The notes under the pieces: model-generated
The model's database searches: none
The model's input: only the letters and a program-made list of their open reading frames with translations
Told to the model about the DNA's origin: nothing
NCBI GenBank assembly: GCA_037501455.1
Contig: CM074865.1
Coordinates: forward strand, 2,367,001-2,431,000
Reading direction: 5' to 3'
Origin: Lantana camara
Taxonomy: Eukaryota > Streptophyta > Magnoliopsida > Lamiales > Verbenaceae
Length of the DNA: 64,000 bases
Translations under genes and position numbers: made by a program
Part shown: positions 35,074 through 44,909 of the stretch, in pieces
Layout of the letters: each line of letters starts with the position of its first letter
How positions within the stretch are numbered: the first letter of the stretch is position 1

Positions 35074-37065
35074 GTGTAATGCCTAGTGAGCTTGGCAGCC
35101 TTAACCTTGTGTGGTTCAATGTTCGCATCAATGGATTATCTGGTCTCATCCCTCCTTCCATCTTCAACATATCAACAATGGAATTCTTGGCCCTGTCAGT
35201 CAATGAGTTCTCAGGTCATCTTCCTTCAACATTAGGCCTTTCACTTCCCAAACTAAAAGGTTTTTCTTTGGCCGGCAACAAGCTAAGTGGACTAATTACA
35301 AGCTGCATCAACAATGCCACTAGTCTTACATTGTTAGATATGAGTAGTAACTATTTTTCTGGTCTAGCACCCAACTTGGACAACCTAAGATTCTTGCAAT
35401 ACGTTTCGATTGCGGACAATAGATTAACATTACAATCTCAAAACAAGGAATCAGGGTTCCTCACTGCATTGACAAATTGTCGATATTTAGGAAGTATACA
35501 TGTCTCTGTAAATTCGTTGGATGGTAAACTACCTAATTCAATAGGGAACTTATCTCATTCTCTTCATACTTTTTACGCGTCTTCTTGTGGAATTAAAGGT
35601 CCTATCCCTTCTGAGATTGGAAACATGATCAACTTGCAAGATTTAAACCTTCACGACAATCAGTTGACAGGTGTTATCCCACCAACACTGGGAAATTTAA
35701 GAAAACTCTTTCGTGTGTATCTTGGTTACAACAAGCTCGAAGGAGAAATTCCTACTGAAATTTGTCGGTTAAGCAATTTGTGGCTCATCTCTGCGATCAG
35801 CAATGTGTTGTCTGGCGTGATTCCTACATGCATTGGTGAACTCAAATCTTTGAGAGTACTGTATTTAGGTCACAACAAGTTGGAATCAAATGTACCCTCC
35901 AGTTTGTACAACGTTAGTGATCTCCTGGTCTTAGACTTGTCATCAAACAGGTTAAACGGCTCTCTCTCATCTGAGATTGGAAACTTTAAGGCCGTAGAAC
36001 AAATGGACTTATCTTGGAATCAGTTCACAGGGAATGTCTCGAGTTCTATCGGCAAGGTGGATTCATTGGTTTGGCTATCTTTAGCACACAATAAATTTCA
36101 AGGATCTATCCCAACATCCTTGGGGAATTTAAGAGGTTTAGCAGTGTTGGATCTTTCCTTTAACAATTTTTCAGGAATTATCCCAAAATCTTTGGAGGGA
36201 GTCTCTGGCCTTGAATACTTTAATGTTTCTTACAACAGACTTGAAGGGCCGATTCCTACGGGTGGTAATTTCTCAAATTTTACAGCTCAGTCATTTTCAA
36301 ATAACTCCGGTCTATGTGGTCTGGCCGATCTCCAAGTTCCACCTTGTGTTGAAAAACATATCAAAACAAGTACTTTCGAGACTATTGAGAAATACATTAT
36401 ACCACCTATTTGTGTTGTAGCAGCCTTGCTAGTTGTTTCCCTGATTCTCCTAATGAGAAGAAGAAAAACGAGCAACACAGAGGGACCCACAATCCAAATG
36501 TCAACACATCCTTGGAGAGAAAGTTCTTACTTTGAACTCCAACGAGCGACAAATGGATTCAGCGAGAGCAACATTCTTGGACGTGGGAGCTTCGGTTCAG
36601 TATTCGTTGGAACATTGTCTAACGGGCTAACGGTTGCAGTAAAAGTTTTCAATCCCCGATTAGAAAATGTGAGCGAAAGCTTTGAGAGAGAAACACGAGT
36701 ACTTGGAGCAATAAGGCATAGGAACTTGATCAAGATACTTGGATGTTGTAGTAATCTAGATTTCAAGGCTTTGGTTTTGGAGTACATGCCTCATGGGAGC
36801 TTGGAAAAGTGGCTATATTCGCAAAATCTTTTCTTGGATTTTTTACAAAGATTAAATGTTATGATAGACGTGGTGTTGGCCTTGGAATATCTTCATATGG
36901 GATACACGTCTCCTATTATCCATTGCGACTTGAAACCTAGTAATGTTTTTCTGGATGAAGATATGACTGCTCACGTTGGTGATTTTGGTATGGCTAAACT
37001 ATTCGGCGATGGGGAGTTGATGGTGTAAACACAAACCTTGGCAACGATCGGTTACATGGCACCGG
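35074..37065 (+). CDS. Gene 1 exon 3: LRRs 13-28, transmembrane helix, most of kinase
   Basis: 1,992 nt, the same length as in gene 2, phase 1 to phase 1. The acceptor is TTGGCAG|GTGTA and the exon ends ATGGCACCGG|GTAATA, splitting the Glu of the APE motif. The premature TAA lies at 37026-37028, so the exon's last 37 nt are after the stop. Confidence 0.9.
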
Positions 37066-37357
37066 GTAATAATCTAATTTGTCACATTGTCAAACACCAT
37101 TCAGCTCACTAGTTTCGGTCATAGAAATTTTTTGTTTATTCAGCTTTTAGAGCTTTCAGTTTTCTTCTTTGAATTTTTAGCATGTTTAACAAGTATAGTT
37201 AGCAAGCATTTTCAACTTCAAGAACTAAATGTTGTTTAGAAATGATCTTTCAAATGTTGCATCTTAACAGATTTTAAAGCCCTTTCAAGCTCCCCCATAG
37301 TTTCTAGCTTTTGCAGCTCATGATGTGCTTAAGTCTTCGTTTAATTTGTAAACACAG

Positions 37358-37704
37358 AATATGGAGCTCAAGGCATTGTATCAACCAGTTGTGATGTATA
37401 CAGCTTTGGTGTAATGCTACTCGAGACTTTCACCCGAAAGAAACCGACAGACGAGATGTTTGGGGAGGACATGAGCCTCATGAGCTATGTTAGTCTTTCA
37501 TTGCAAGAAAACAATGTAACTCGAGTTGTGGACAACAAGTTGCTGGCAAGGGAGAAAGACCATTTCTCAGCTATGGAGATATGTTTGTGGTCTGTTCTGC
37601 GTGTTGCGATTGAGTGTTTAGCCTTTTCGCCTTCGGAGAGAATCGGCATAAGTGAAGCTGTGATAAAACTGCAAAAGATTAGAACTTTGTTTCTTGCAAA
37701 GTGA
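37358..37704 (+). CDS. Gene 1 exon 4: end of kinase domain
   Basis: Begins AATATGGAGC (E-Y-G of APEYG) after the acceptor AACACAG. It contains YSFGVMLLETFTRKKPTDEM and ends in TGA at 37702-37704. 347 nt, as in gene 2. Lies beyond the premature stop. Confidence 0.88.
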
Positions 37705-37858
37705 TAAGTTTGCAGAAAAGGGAGTCTTGAACAGAAATATATTTATGTTGTTTTTATGGCTTTTTATGCATTGGTATTTGCGAAGGTCCTTAGTGTACAG
37801 TAATAGTCGATGAATTTGAATGTAAAATCAATAAAGAAGGAATTGTTATATCTATTTT

Positions 37859-38337
37859 GGGTTAATTACATCTAGACCCCTTCCGAGTTTAGTATATTAC
37901 AATTGGACCCCTGTTAGTCATTTTAATACAGTTTGACCCCTTCTAAAATTTCGAAATTACTAAACGGTGAAGAAAAGGTACGATTCCGTTAAATATTTCA
38001 CGTTATATTCCAAATAATTGTGTTATATTCCAAATAATTGTGAAATGACCATTATGTTTGCTTCTAAGATCATGTTTTTATAAAAGTAGGGAAAAAAAAT
38101 CACGTTTTATTAGAATAAATAAACGTTTAAACAAACAATTATTTCACAATTATTTTGAATATAATGGTTATTTCACAATTATTTGGAATATTCCGTGAAA
38201 TATTTAACGAAATTATATATTTTCTTCACCATTTAGTAATTTCGAAATTTTAGAAGGGGACAAACTGTAATAAAATGACTAACAGGGGTCCAATTGTAAT
38301 ATACTAAACTCGGAAGGGGTCCAGATGTAATTAACCC
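37859..38337. mobile_element. Mutator-like foldback element, second copy
   Basis: Same family as 34238-34715, with GGGTTAATTACATCTAGACC at one end and its complement at the other. The arms include CCTTCCGAGTTTAGTATATT. Flanks share TATTTT only (six bases), so the duplication has decayed. It lies 155 bp past the gene 1 stop codon and could sit in the transcript's 3' end. Confidence 0.85.
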
Positions 38338-38866
38338 TATTTTATAACTGTTTTTTACGGCTTCTGTGACTCTGCCTATATTTTATAAAGATTAATCTGA
38401 AAATAGGCTCGATATACCTGTTTTACCCTTTTGTTTTCGTCTCGTTTTTTGTTGTCGTGGGTTGTCCTTGATAACATCTTTATCAGTGATGTGATTTTGT
38501 GTTTCAAAGAAAATAGTACAAATAAATCTTATAATTTAATTAAAATTTGGGTTCAATTTAACTTATTTTAATAGGTTAAAATAAGTTATTGTATGGATGC
38601 ATATTGTATATAAAGTGTTTTTTAGTATATGTGTGATTGGATTGGTGTGGTATCTATCATGTTTGCTGTGTTTCTGTTGATTTAGATGAATTTCTTTGAG
38701 TTTGTTGATGTGGGTTGTGAAAATCTGCTTTCACTGTGAGTCTTTTTCGTGTTTTTTAAAAATTTCGAGCTTCTTAATCTGGGTTGCTGAGCTTTTTCCT
38801 GATTGATGGGTTTTGTTTTGTGTAACTTGGCTTAATCTTTTGAATATATGGGATCTTGATATATTA
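38338..38866. other. Intergenic DNA
   Basis: No gene, RNA or repeat recognised. Confidence 0.55.
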
Positions 38867-38875
38867 ATTAAGCTC

Positions 38876-39736
38876 AAGGAAATTGCTATTTTGGTTCCAA
38901 CAATAAGTAATTTTTCAATTTCAATCTCATATTGTCTTATGATTTTTTGCAAGTTTAATCCCAACGTTAATTATCCGTCAATTAGAAAAGAAAAATAATT
39001 GCAATTTACCCCTTATAAAATATTTTATTTTCATTTAAGACCCTAAAACCCCACCCCGCGATGCGGCTACGCCAAAGCTAACCCCCACCCCCACCCCCAC
39101 CCCCACCCACACTGCCACACGCAGGCGCAATATTGCCCGAAAACCCAACACCCACTCCACACACGCACAATACCCCCTTCCCCCTTCTGCAAGTCTGCCA
39201 TGGAAAATTTGTGTGGCGACGGGTTTGGTAAGGTGGTGGCAGCAACTTGGTGTGGCGGTGGTTGTGGCGGTGGTTGTGGCGGAGGCAGAGATTTGTTGGG
39301 AGTGTGTTGCTATTGGTGGCGGAGGCTGCGACTTGCGAGGTGTGTGGTGGTTGTGGCGGAGGAGGCGGCAGTGGGGATTGGGCCGCCGGAGCCCGGAGGG
39401 TTAGCTGGTGGTGTGGTGTGGGGATAGTATGTGGGGAAGATTGTTATTTATTTATTTTCTTTTTCATTTTTTCAATTTTAAAAAAAGTGGTCTTAATGTG
39501 TATGTATGTAATACTTTGGGGGTTTATTTGAAAATAAATTATTTTGTAGAGGTCAAAATAATATTAGTTTTAACGTAATATACTTTTTGAAATGGAATAT
39601 TTAACCTAATATGCTCTATGGGATGATATTTGCAAAAAAAAACAGACAGTATGGGATTGGAATTGAGAAATCAGCAATGGTTGGAACAAAAATTAAAAAG
39701 CCGGTAGTTTATAGGACGAAAATAACAATTTCCTCT
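38876..39736. mobile_element. Mutator-like element with GC-rich captured-looking core
   Basis: The arm starting AAGGAAATTGCTATTTTGGT is repeated inverted at the other end (ACAATTTCCTCT). The arms share TTTCAATTxCAATCxCATA. A perfect 9-bp duplication ATTAAGCTC flanks it (38867-38875, 39737-39745). The core (39040-39430) is GC-rich, with CCCCCACCCCCACC runs and GGTGGTTGTGGCGG repeats, unlike all DNA around it. Several overlapping frames there are Gly/Val-rich and low-complexity. This could be a captured gene fragment (Pack-MULE style) of unknown source. Confidence 0.8.
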
Positions 39737-39799
39737 ATTAAGCTCCAACAATAAATTAAATTAGTTAGCAGTAGTTATATTGTTAAGCAGATATTTAAG

Positions 39800-41273
39800 T
39801 CCGTAGAATAGTTATGGTAAATTACACAGACCCCCCATCACACATGCATATTTATTTATATGGCTTCTGTACACAATTAACCCAAGATGGTTGAATAAAA
39901 TATTTCAGTTTTATTCTTCTTCTCTTCGGGAGTTTCTTCTCTCACCACAAGCTCGTACATTCTTCATGGTATCAGCTTGAGGATATCTTCACGCTTCCAA
40001 CATCTATCAAATTAATTTCATATGGCTAATGAACTGGTTGCCAATGGAGTCGCCATGGCTACGCCGGAGACAATAGCCATCACTAAGGCAAAATTGACTA
40101 CGTTAAGCCCCTATTTCCTACACGTTAACAAAACTCCGTCATTGATCCTTGTTTCTCCTCCTCTCGACGGATCAAACTATCAAAGGTAAGGGATGAAGAT
40201 GTCCCTCCTCTGGAAGAACAAGTATGATTTTGTCATTGGTTCGATTCCTCCACCACCGTCTACGGATGCTCTTCATCTGGTATGGGTCCGCTGCAGCACA
40301 ATGGTCTTATCGTGGATTACAAAGTGCCTTTCTTCACCATCAATCTCGCATCTCTGATGTGTGGGTAGATTCGAGAGATCATTTTTCCCAAGGTGATGTA
40401 TTTCGTCTGGAAGAGATCTGTGCGGTTAAACAGGGGATACCTCTGTGTCAGATTATTTCACATGTCTTAAGATCCTTTGGGACGAATTCTACAACTTCAG
40501 GCTGCTGCCATCTTGATCTTGTAATGCAAAGTGCAGTTGTGGAGCAATTGATACATTCCACACGTATCAACAAAACGATTACGTCATCAGATTTTTGAAT
40601 GGGTTGAATGACAAGTACACAGGTGTTCGTTCACAAATCATGCTCATCGACCCATTGCCTCACTTGACTAAGGCCTTCTCTATGATTCACATGCTATAAG
40701 AAGCATGGATTCCTCCTAATTTTGAGTTTAAGAACCCAATTGCTGCAGCTGATTCGCGCATGATCAGTTTCCATCACCACTCAATCAATAAGCTGAGAAT
40801 AATTGCCAAGAACTTGCTTCTCCATCCTCTGATCAATCTTCTAATCCACCACCTTTGACTGCTGAGCAATATCATATGATCATGTCAATCATTCAGTCTC
40901 AACAGTCAGTCTGACCAGATTCATAGTTTTAATCAGGTATCCATTGTTCCTTCACAGCGCCACAAGCAACCTCATTAAAAGACACTTCATCTCAGTCTTC
41001 AGGTATATCCATGCCATTATCATCTATATCCTTTGTGCATTCTTGGATCCTTGATACAGTTGCCACAGATCACATTTGTTGTTCAAGCAATTGGTTTTCA
41101 GAATTGCATGATCTTCCACAATTTTTATTAAACTTCTTAATGATAATAGTCTCATCACAAAATTGGCTGGAACAATCCGGATTTCAAGTGATTTTTGTCT
41201 TACAAATGTCCAGTATATTCCTGAGTTTAGGTTTAACCTTTTATCTGTTCCACAACTAACAAGATTAACCTTT
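39800..41273 (+). pseudogene. Copia gag-protease debris
   Basis: A primer-site-like TGGTATCAG lies at 39968. Frames from 40022 read MANELVANG, then PPLDGSNY, MKMSLLWKNKYDFVIGSIPP, WVRCSTMVLSW, SVSDYFTCLKILWDEFYNF and DYVIRFLNGLNDKYTGVRSQ, typical of Copia gag. A protease start (SWILDTVATDHICCSSNWF, near 41040; the catalytic motif reads DTVA not DTGA) and [18 protein letters not shown] (about 41210) follow. There are at least five frameshifts or stops. The sequence stops abruptly at about 41275 against an unrelated gene fragment. No reverse transcriptase is left. Confidence 0.8.
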
Positions 41274-41279
41274 TATCCG

Positions 41280-42832
41280 TTGATTGGGAATCCGAAGGTG
41301 GGATTAGGGAGAGAGTGGAGAGCTTGCAGAGCGGTTTTGGGGGTTTGAGGAGTGGAACTGAGAACATCATTGGTCAGCTGGGATTTCGGGCCTGGAAAAT
41401 TACTACTCTTCGGGCCTGAATATAACAGCTTCTCTCGACGGACATCGCCGTTTGAGCCCGCAGCTTTCCCATCAGGTAATATTGAAACAAAACTTGAAAA
41501 CCCACGATCAAGATTGGAGAAAAAACGAAAAAAAATCAGAGCTTCATATGATGGGCTGCTGTTAATTTTTCTTACAATCCATTTTCTTGAATAAATGATC
41601 ATACCCATGATCGAGGTTGGAAAAAGATTGAGTTATTTACACCATACCCCCTGTGTTAGGTGAAATGGGCAAAAAAAAAACCCTGTGTTACAAAAATTAA
41701 TACAGAGAACCCTATGTTTTCAAAATATTTGCATGCCGAACCCTGAAAATTTTTAGTATTGGTAGAACACTAATTTTTTCTATTTATTGGATGCGAAATA
41801 ACTAATTTAACCTTTTATATTATGATATACATCATCTTAAATCTCTCTATATTGTTCAACATTTTTTTATATGCACCGAAACCCTTTACAAAATAAAAAT
41901 TACATGAAGAACCGTATAAACAAGTATAAAAAATTGTATATAGAGAGATGTGAGATGATGTATATCATAATATAAAAGGTTAAATTAGTTATTTCGCATC
42001 CAATAAATAGAGAAAATTGGTATTCTGCCAATGCTAGAAAATTTCAAGGTTTAGCATGCAAATATTTTGAAAACACAAAGTTTCCTGTGTTAATATTTGT
42101 AACACAGGGTTTTTTTTTGCCCATTTCACCTAACACAGGGGTTATGGTGTAAATAACTCGAAAAAGATTGGATTTTTATTGCTGGGTGGTTGTTGATTTC
42201 TCATTTCCTTGTTTGGAAGCAGATTATTCGGGCCATATCAGGTTGCAGAAGAGAAGCTGTGGGCCTGGAGGAGGAGAATCGTGCCCTGATGGAAACAAGA
42301 ATCGAGCCACGATCACTCAAATTCGACGAAAGAGTTTCATTAGATTCGAAGCTCAACGGGTTCAATGGATTCAGAGGCGTTCTCTACGCAATGAGAAAAC
42401 GTTAGCTCACTTCTGCTAATGATCCTGCTCTACGGATTAGTCTACTGCTGGCCCGAACCCGATTTATCCATAAACGGATAGGAGGGCTGCTTGTTTTTCG
42501 GGTCATCTTTCATGATTTCCACAGCCAGGCTTCAGCAGAGAGTCGCGGCGGAGATAAACCAGATTACGGGCCGTGCTGGCGTTCTGTTATACGAGTTCCG
42601 AAGATCAAAGGCCGCCATGGATGAGCTGAGGGTTGAGCTTGAGAGGAGATGCTCGCAGGGGGTTGTTGACTGGGAATCAGAAGGTGGGATTAGGGAGAGA
42701 GTGGAGAGTTTGCAGAGCTGTTTTGGGGGGGTTGAGGAGTGGAACTGAGAACATCATTGGTCAGCTTGATGATTTCTTTGATGAAATTGTTGAAGGGAGG
42801 AAGAAGCTCTTGGATTTCTGCAGCCATAGGTA
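41280..42832 (+). pseudogene. Broken plant gene fragments (possibly UPF0496/BPS1-like)
   Basis: A ~100-bp gene fragment at 41280-41381 is repeated at 42663-42765 (GGTGGGATTAGGGAGAGAGT). Between them lie a possible exon (41382-41476, [16 protein letters not shown]), an intron holding the MITE at 41630-42159, and exon sequence from about 42222. The latter reads [53 protein letters not shown] and, after a shift, [20 protein letters not shown], ending at a TAG near 42832. The frame shifts around 42405-42490 and in the G-run near 42725. The C-terminal part recalls plant-specific UPF0496/BPS1-like proteins, but I am not sure of this. Confidence 0.6.
41630..42159. mobile_element. Mutator-like MITE, 530 bp
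   Basis: GAGTTATTTACACCATAACCC-like termini are inverted repeats that extend inward for about 150 bp (AACACAGGGTTTTTTTTTGC, ATTTCGCATCCAATAAATAG). A perfect 10-bp duplication GAAAAAGATT flanks the element (41620-41629, 42160-42169). Confidence 0.87.
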
Positions 42833-43016
42833 GAGTGGCAATTTTAACAGCTTTTTTCTTTAAATTCAAGAAAATGTGAAGGTGGAAAACAGAAAAACAA
42901 AAGAAAAAAAAGAAGGGAGAAATACAAGTGTAGGAAAATCAGTAGTTGGTTTATTGTAAGTCATTTCATTTTAGCCTTTTTCCTATTTTTTTCTTAATTT
43001 TCCCCTCTCAATATAT

Positions 43017-43040
43017 ATATATATATATGTATATATATAT
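43017..43040. repeat. (TA)n microsatellite
   Basis: Interrupted TA run just before the SINE-like sequence. Confidence 0.7.
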
Positions 43041-43044
43041 GGGT

Positions 43045-43157
43045 GTGTAGCGCTAACGGGGATCGATTCAAGTAGTTTACGGGTTGTATCTCGAAGGACA
43101 TTGTTCGAGTTCGAATCCTCTTGACATTTGAGGGCGTGAAAGTTAAAAAAAAAAAAA
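43045..43157 (+). mobile_element. Possible tRNA-derived SINE fragment
   Basis: The sequence GATTCAAGTAGTTT resembles an A box, AGTTCGAATCC (about 43110) fits a pol III B box, and the segment ends in a 13-base poly-A run (about 43145-43157). Length, box spacing and tail fit a short plant SINE. No cloverleaf is formed and no target duplication was found. Confidence 0.4.
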
Positions 43158-43708
43158 GTGTGTGTGTAACAAAACCATGGTTTTCAGGTAATGAAGCATG
43201 AGAATCCAATGGCAAACAAAAAGAGAGTAAAAAAAGGAACATGATATGACTACAGCAAGAAAAAGCAGAGCCTTCTCTGTTTTATGTCTCTGTCCTTCAT
43301 ATAAAGCAAGCAGTAAAAATTAAAGAATGGAAACTTCTTGTTGCCTAAAGAGTGGGGTGGGGGGCGGGGTGAAGACGACATCAGGGTAAATAATAATCCT
43401 TGAATTCTTAACATATCTTTGAATAACAATCTTTCTTGAATTATGTACTAAAAAAGTCATCTTTAATGCATATTTTTAAGTTGGCTGTAAAGATGAGTCA
43501 TCATTCTAGTAGCAAGATGAAATGATTATAGATTTTATCAAAGAAAAAAAGAAAGAAAATGATGATAGTGGAGCATTCAACAGTTAGGATTCCTGGATTT
43601 GGCTTTAATGTCTGTAGTTGCATTTTTTGCACTCTTTTGAAGCTTTTGTCCTTTGAAAGCAATGGATTTCTTCATAAAAATCCTTTCTTTATTATATATA
43701 TATATATT

Positions 43709-43747
<39 letters not shown>

Positions 43748-44705
43748 CATGCATCAACTCCAAGATGATTTTATTCTGTTGGTGGCAATTTCTTCCCCAT
43801 TTCGGGGTGGACTGAGGAGCAGGGGAGTATAATAGTATAATTTAATATAATTTAATAAAATATAATATAAAAATATATAAAGAAAGATGAAAATCTGAGT
43901 CCTTTTCTACACCGGATCTCATGCTTTTTGTCCCTTAGCCGGAAATTCATGGCTTGCCTGCCTTAGGGGTTGGCTTAAAAACAAGAATTTCACTTAAATA
44001 AAGAAAACAGAGTATTAAACTAACTGCTTAATCATGGAGTCAAGAATTAATATTTATTTAACTAAAGGGACAGAAACTGCGAATAAATGCCCTGTGCTTG
44101 TGGTTCTGCCAACATATTTCTGTTCCAACTAATCCAGTTCAACGCCGTTTCCTAGCAACTTATCATATCTACATAGAAAAACAAATATGAATGGTTCGGA
44201 TCTGATCTGATCAAATCAATGTAATGGGGAAATGAGTGTTGATCAATCGAATAATAAGGGTATTTACATTTGTTCGTAGGATTGATTGGGGTCGTGGGGT
44301 CGTCCGATCTTGATCTGGGATTGAGTTTTTCCATGATATATATGAGATAAGATGCAAATATACAAACTTTTCGCAATGTTTGAGAAATTACAAGACTTTT
44401 CTTGGCATGCCTGAAGATTTGACCAAAAAAGGATGGTTTATGAGAAATTGAAGATGATATGGGTGAAAATCATTGATCCAGATGTAAGGTAAATTACAGG
44501 GAAGTTATTGTAATTTCTCAAACGGAAACGGGAATTTTTGTAATTAGGCCGAACTTAAAGATATGTCGGGGCAAGAAATTTCAAAAGCGTGATATAAATG
44601 ACAAAATGATACGTAAAAATTACCTTGAAAGTTTCACGTAAAAATTTGTAACAGCAGCACACAGGATTGGGGTATTGTGTCCTTAAAGGAATAGCAACAA
44701 ACTAA
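43158..44705. other. Intergenic DNA
   Basis: No convincing gene. Contains a (TA)n(GA)n microsatellite at about 43695-43743. Short open frames are uninformative. Confidence 0.5.
43695..43743. repeat. (TA)n(GA)n microsatellite
   Basis: About 7 TA units followed by about 16 GA units. Confidence 0.9.
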
Positions 44706-44909
44706 TCAAATATCTTCATCTCCAGTTGACTGGAAGAAAAGATCATCTTCCTCATGACTAATAGGCTCACATTTCTCTTTTTCATCTTCATTATTATGAT
44801 CTCTATCGAAAAGGCCTGTGCGTCGCTGTCTCAGAGCTTGATTGTACCTCACAAACACCAAATCGTTTAATCCAGCTTCATTCAGCCTATTTCTCTTCTT
44901 GCTGCGGAC
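44706..44909 (-). CDS. DUF659 gene, last exon
   Basis: Acceptor CTTATAG|GTCCGC, 68 codons including the stop TGA at 44708-44706. The tail is acidic (EKEKCEPISHEEDDLFF). Confidence 0.78.
   Translation of the reverse strand, partial: VRSKKRNRLNEAGLNDLVFVRYNQALRQRRTGLFDRDHNNEDEKEKCEPISHEEDDLFFQSTGDEDI

Larger units (their letters stand above)
27651..37704 (+). pseudogene. LRR receptor-like kinase gene 1 (subfamily XII type, non-RD), premature stop
   Basis: Four exons (27651-28434, 33590-33955, 35074-37065, 37358-37704) join in consistent phase 1 to 1,163 codons. The predicted protein has a signal peptide (residues 1-23), an LRR N-cap ending CTWIGISC, about 28 LRRs, a transmembrane helix (PPICVVAALLVVSLILLM) and a kinase. 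The kinase shows LGRGSFGSVF, AVKVF, HCDLKPSNV (non-RD, since Cys precedes Asp) and DFG. A CAA to TAA change puts a stop at 37026-37028, just after DFG, where gene 2 and the 48-50 kb copy read Gln. The product would be membrane-anchored but without an activation segment or C-lobe. Related intact proteins (FLS2, EFR, Xa21) sense microbial peptides at the plasma membrane. The rest of the frame is undamaged, so loss is recent or a truncated receptor is made. Confidence 0.9.

Noticed and set aside
36211..36787. Short frames on both strands over the kinase exon
   Set aside because: Shadows of the receptor reading frame, recurring at the same place in all three receptor copies.
39200..39531. Gly/Val/Cys-rich frames as a glycine-rich protein gene
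   Set aside because: Three frames of a GGTGGTTGTGGCGG simple repeat inside a Mutator-like element. No start context or consistent frame.
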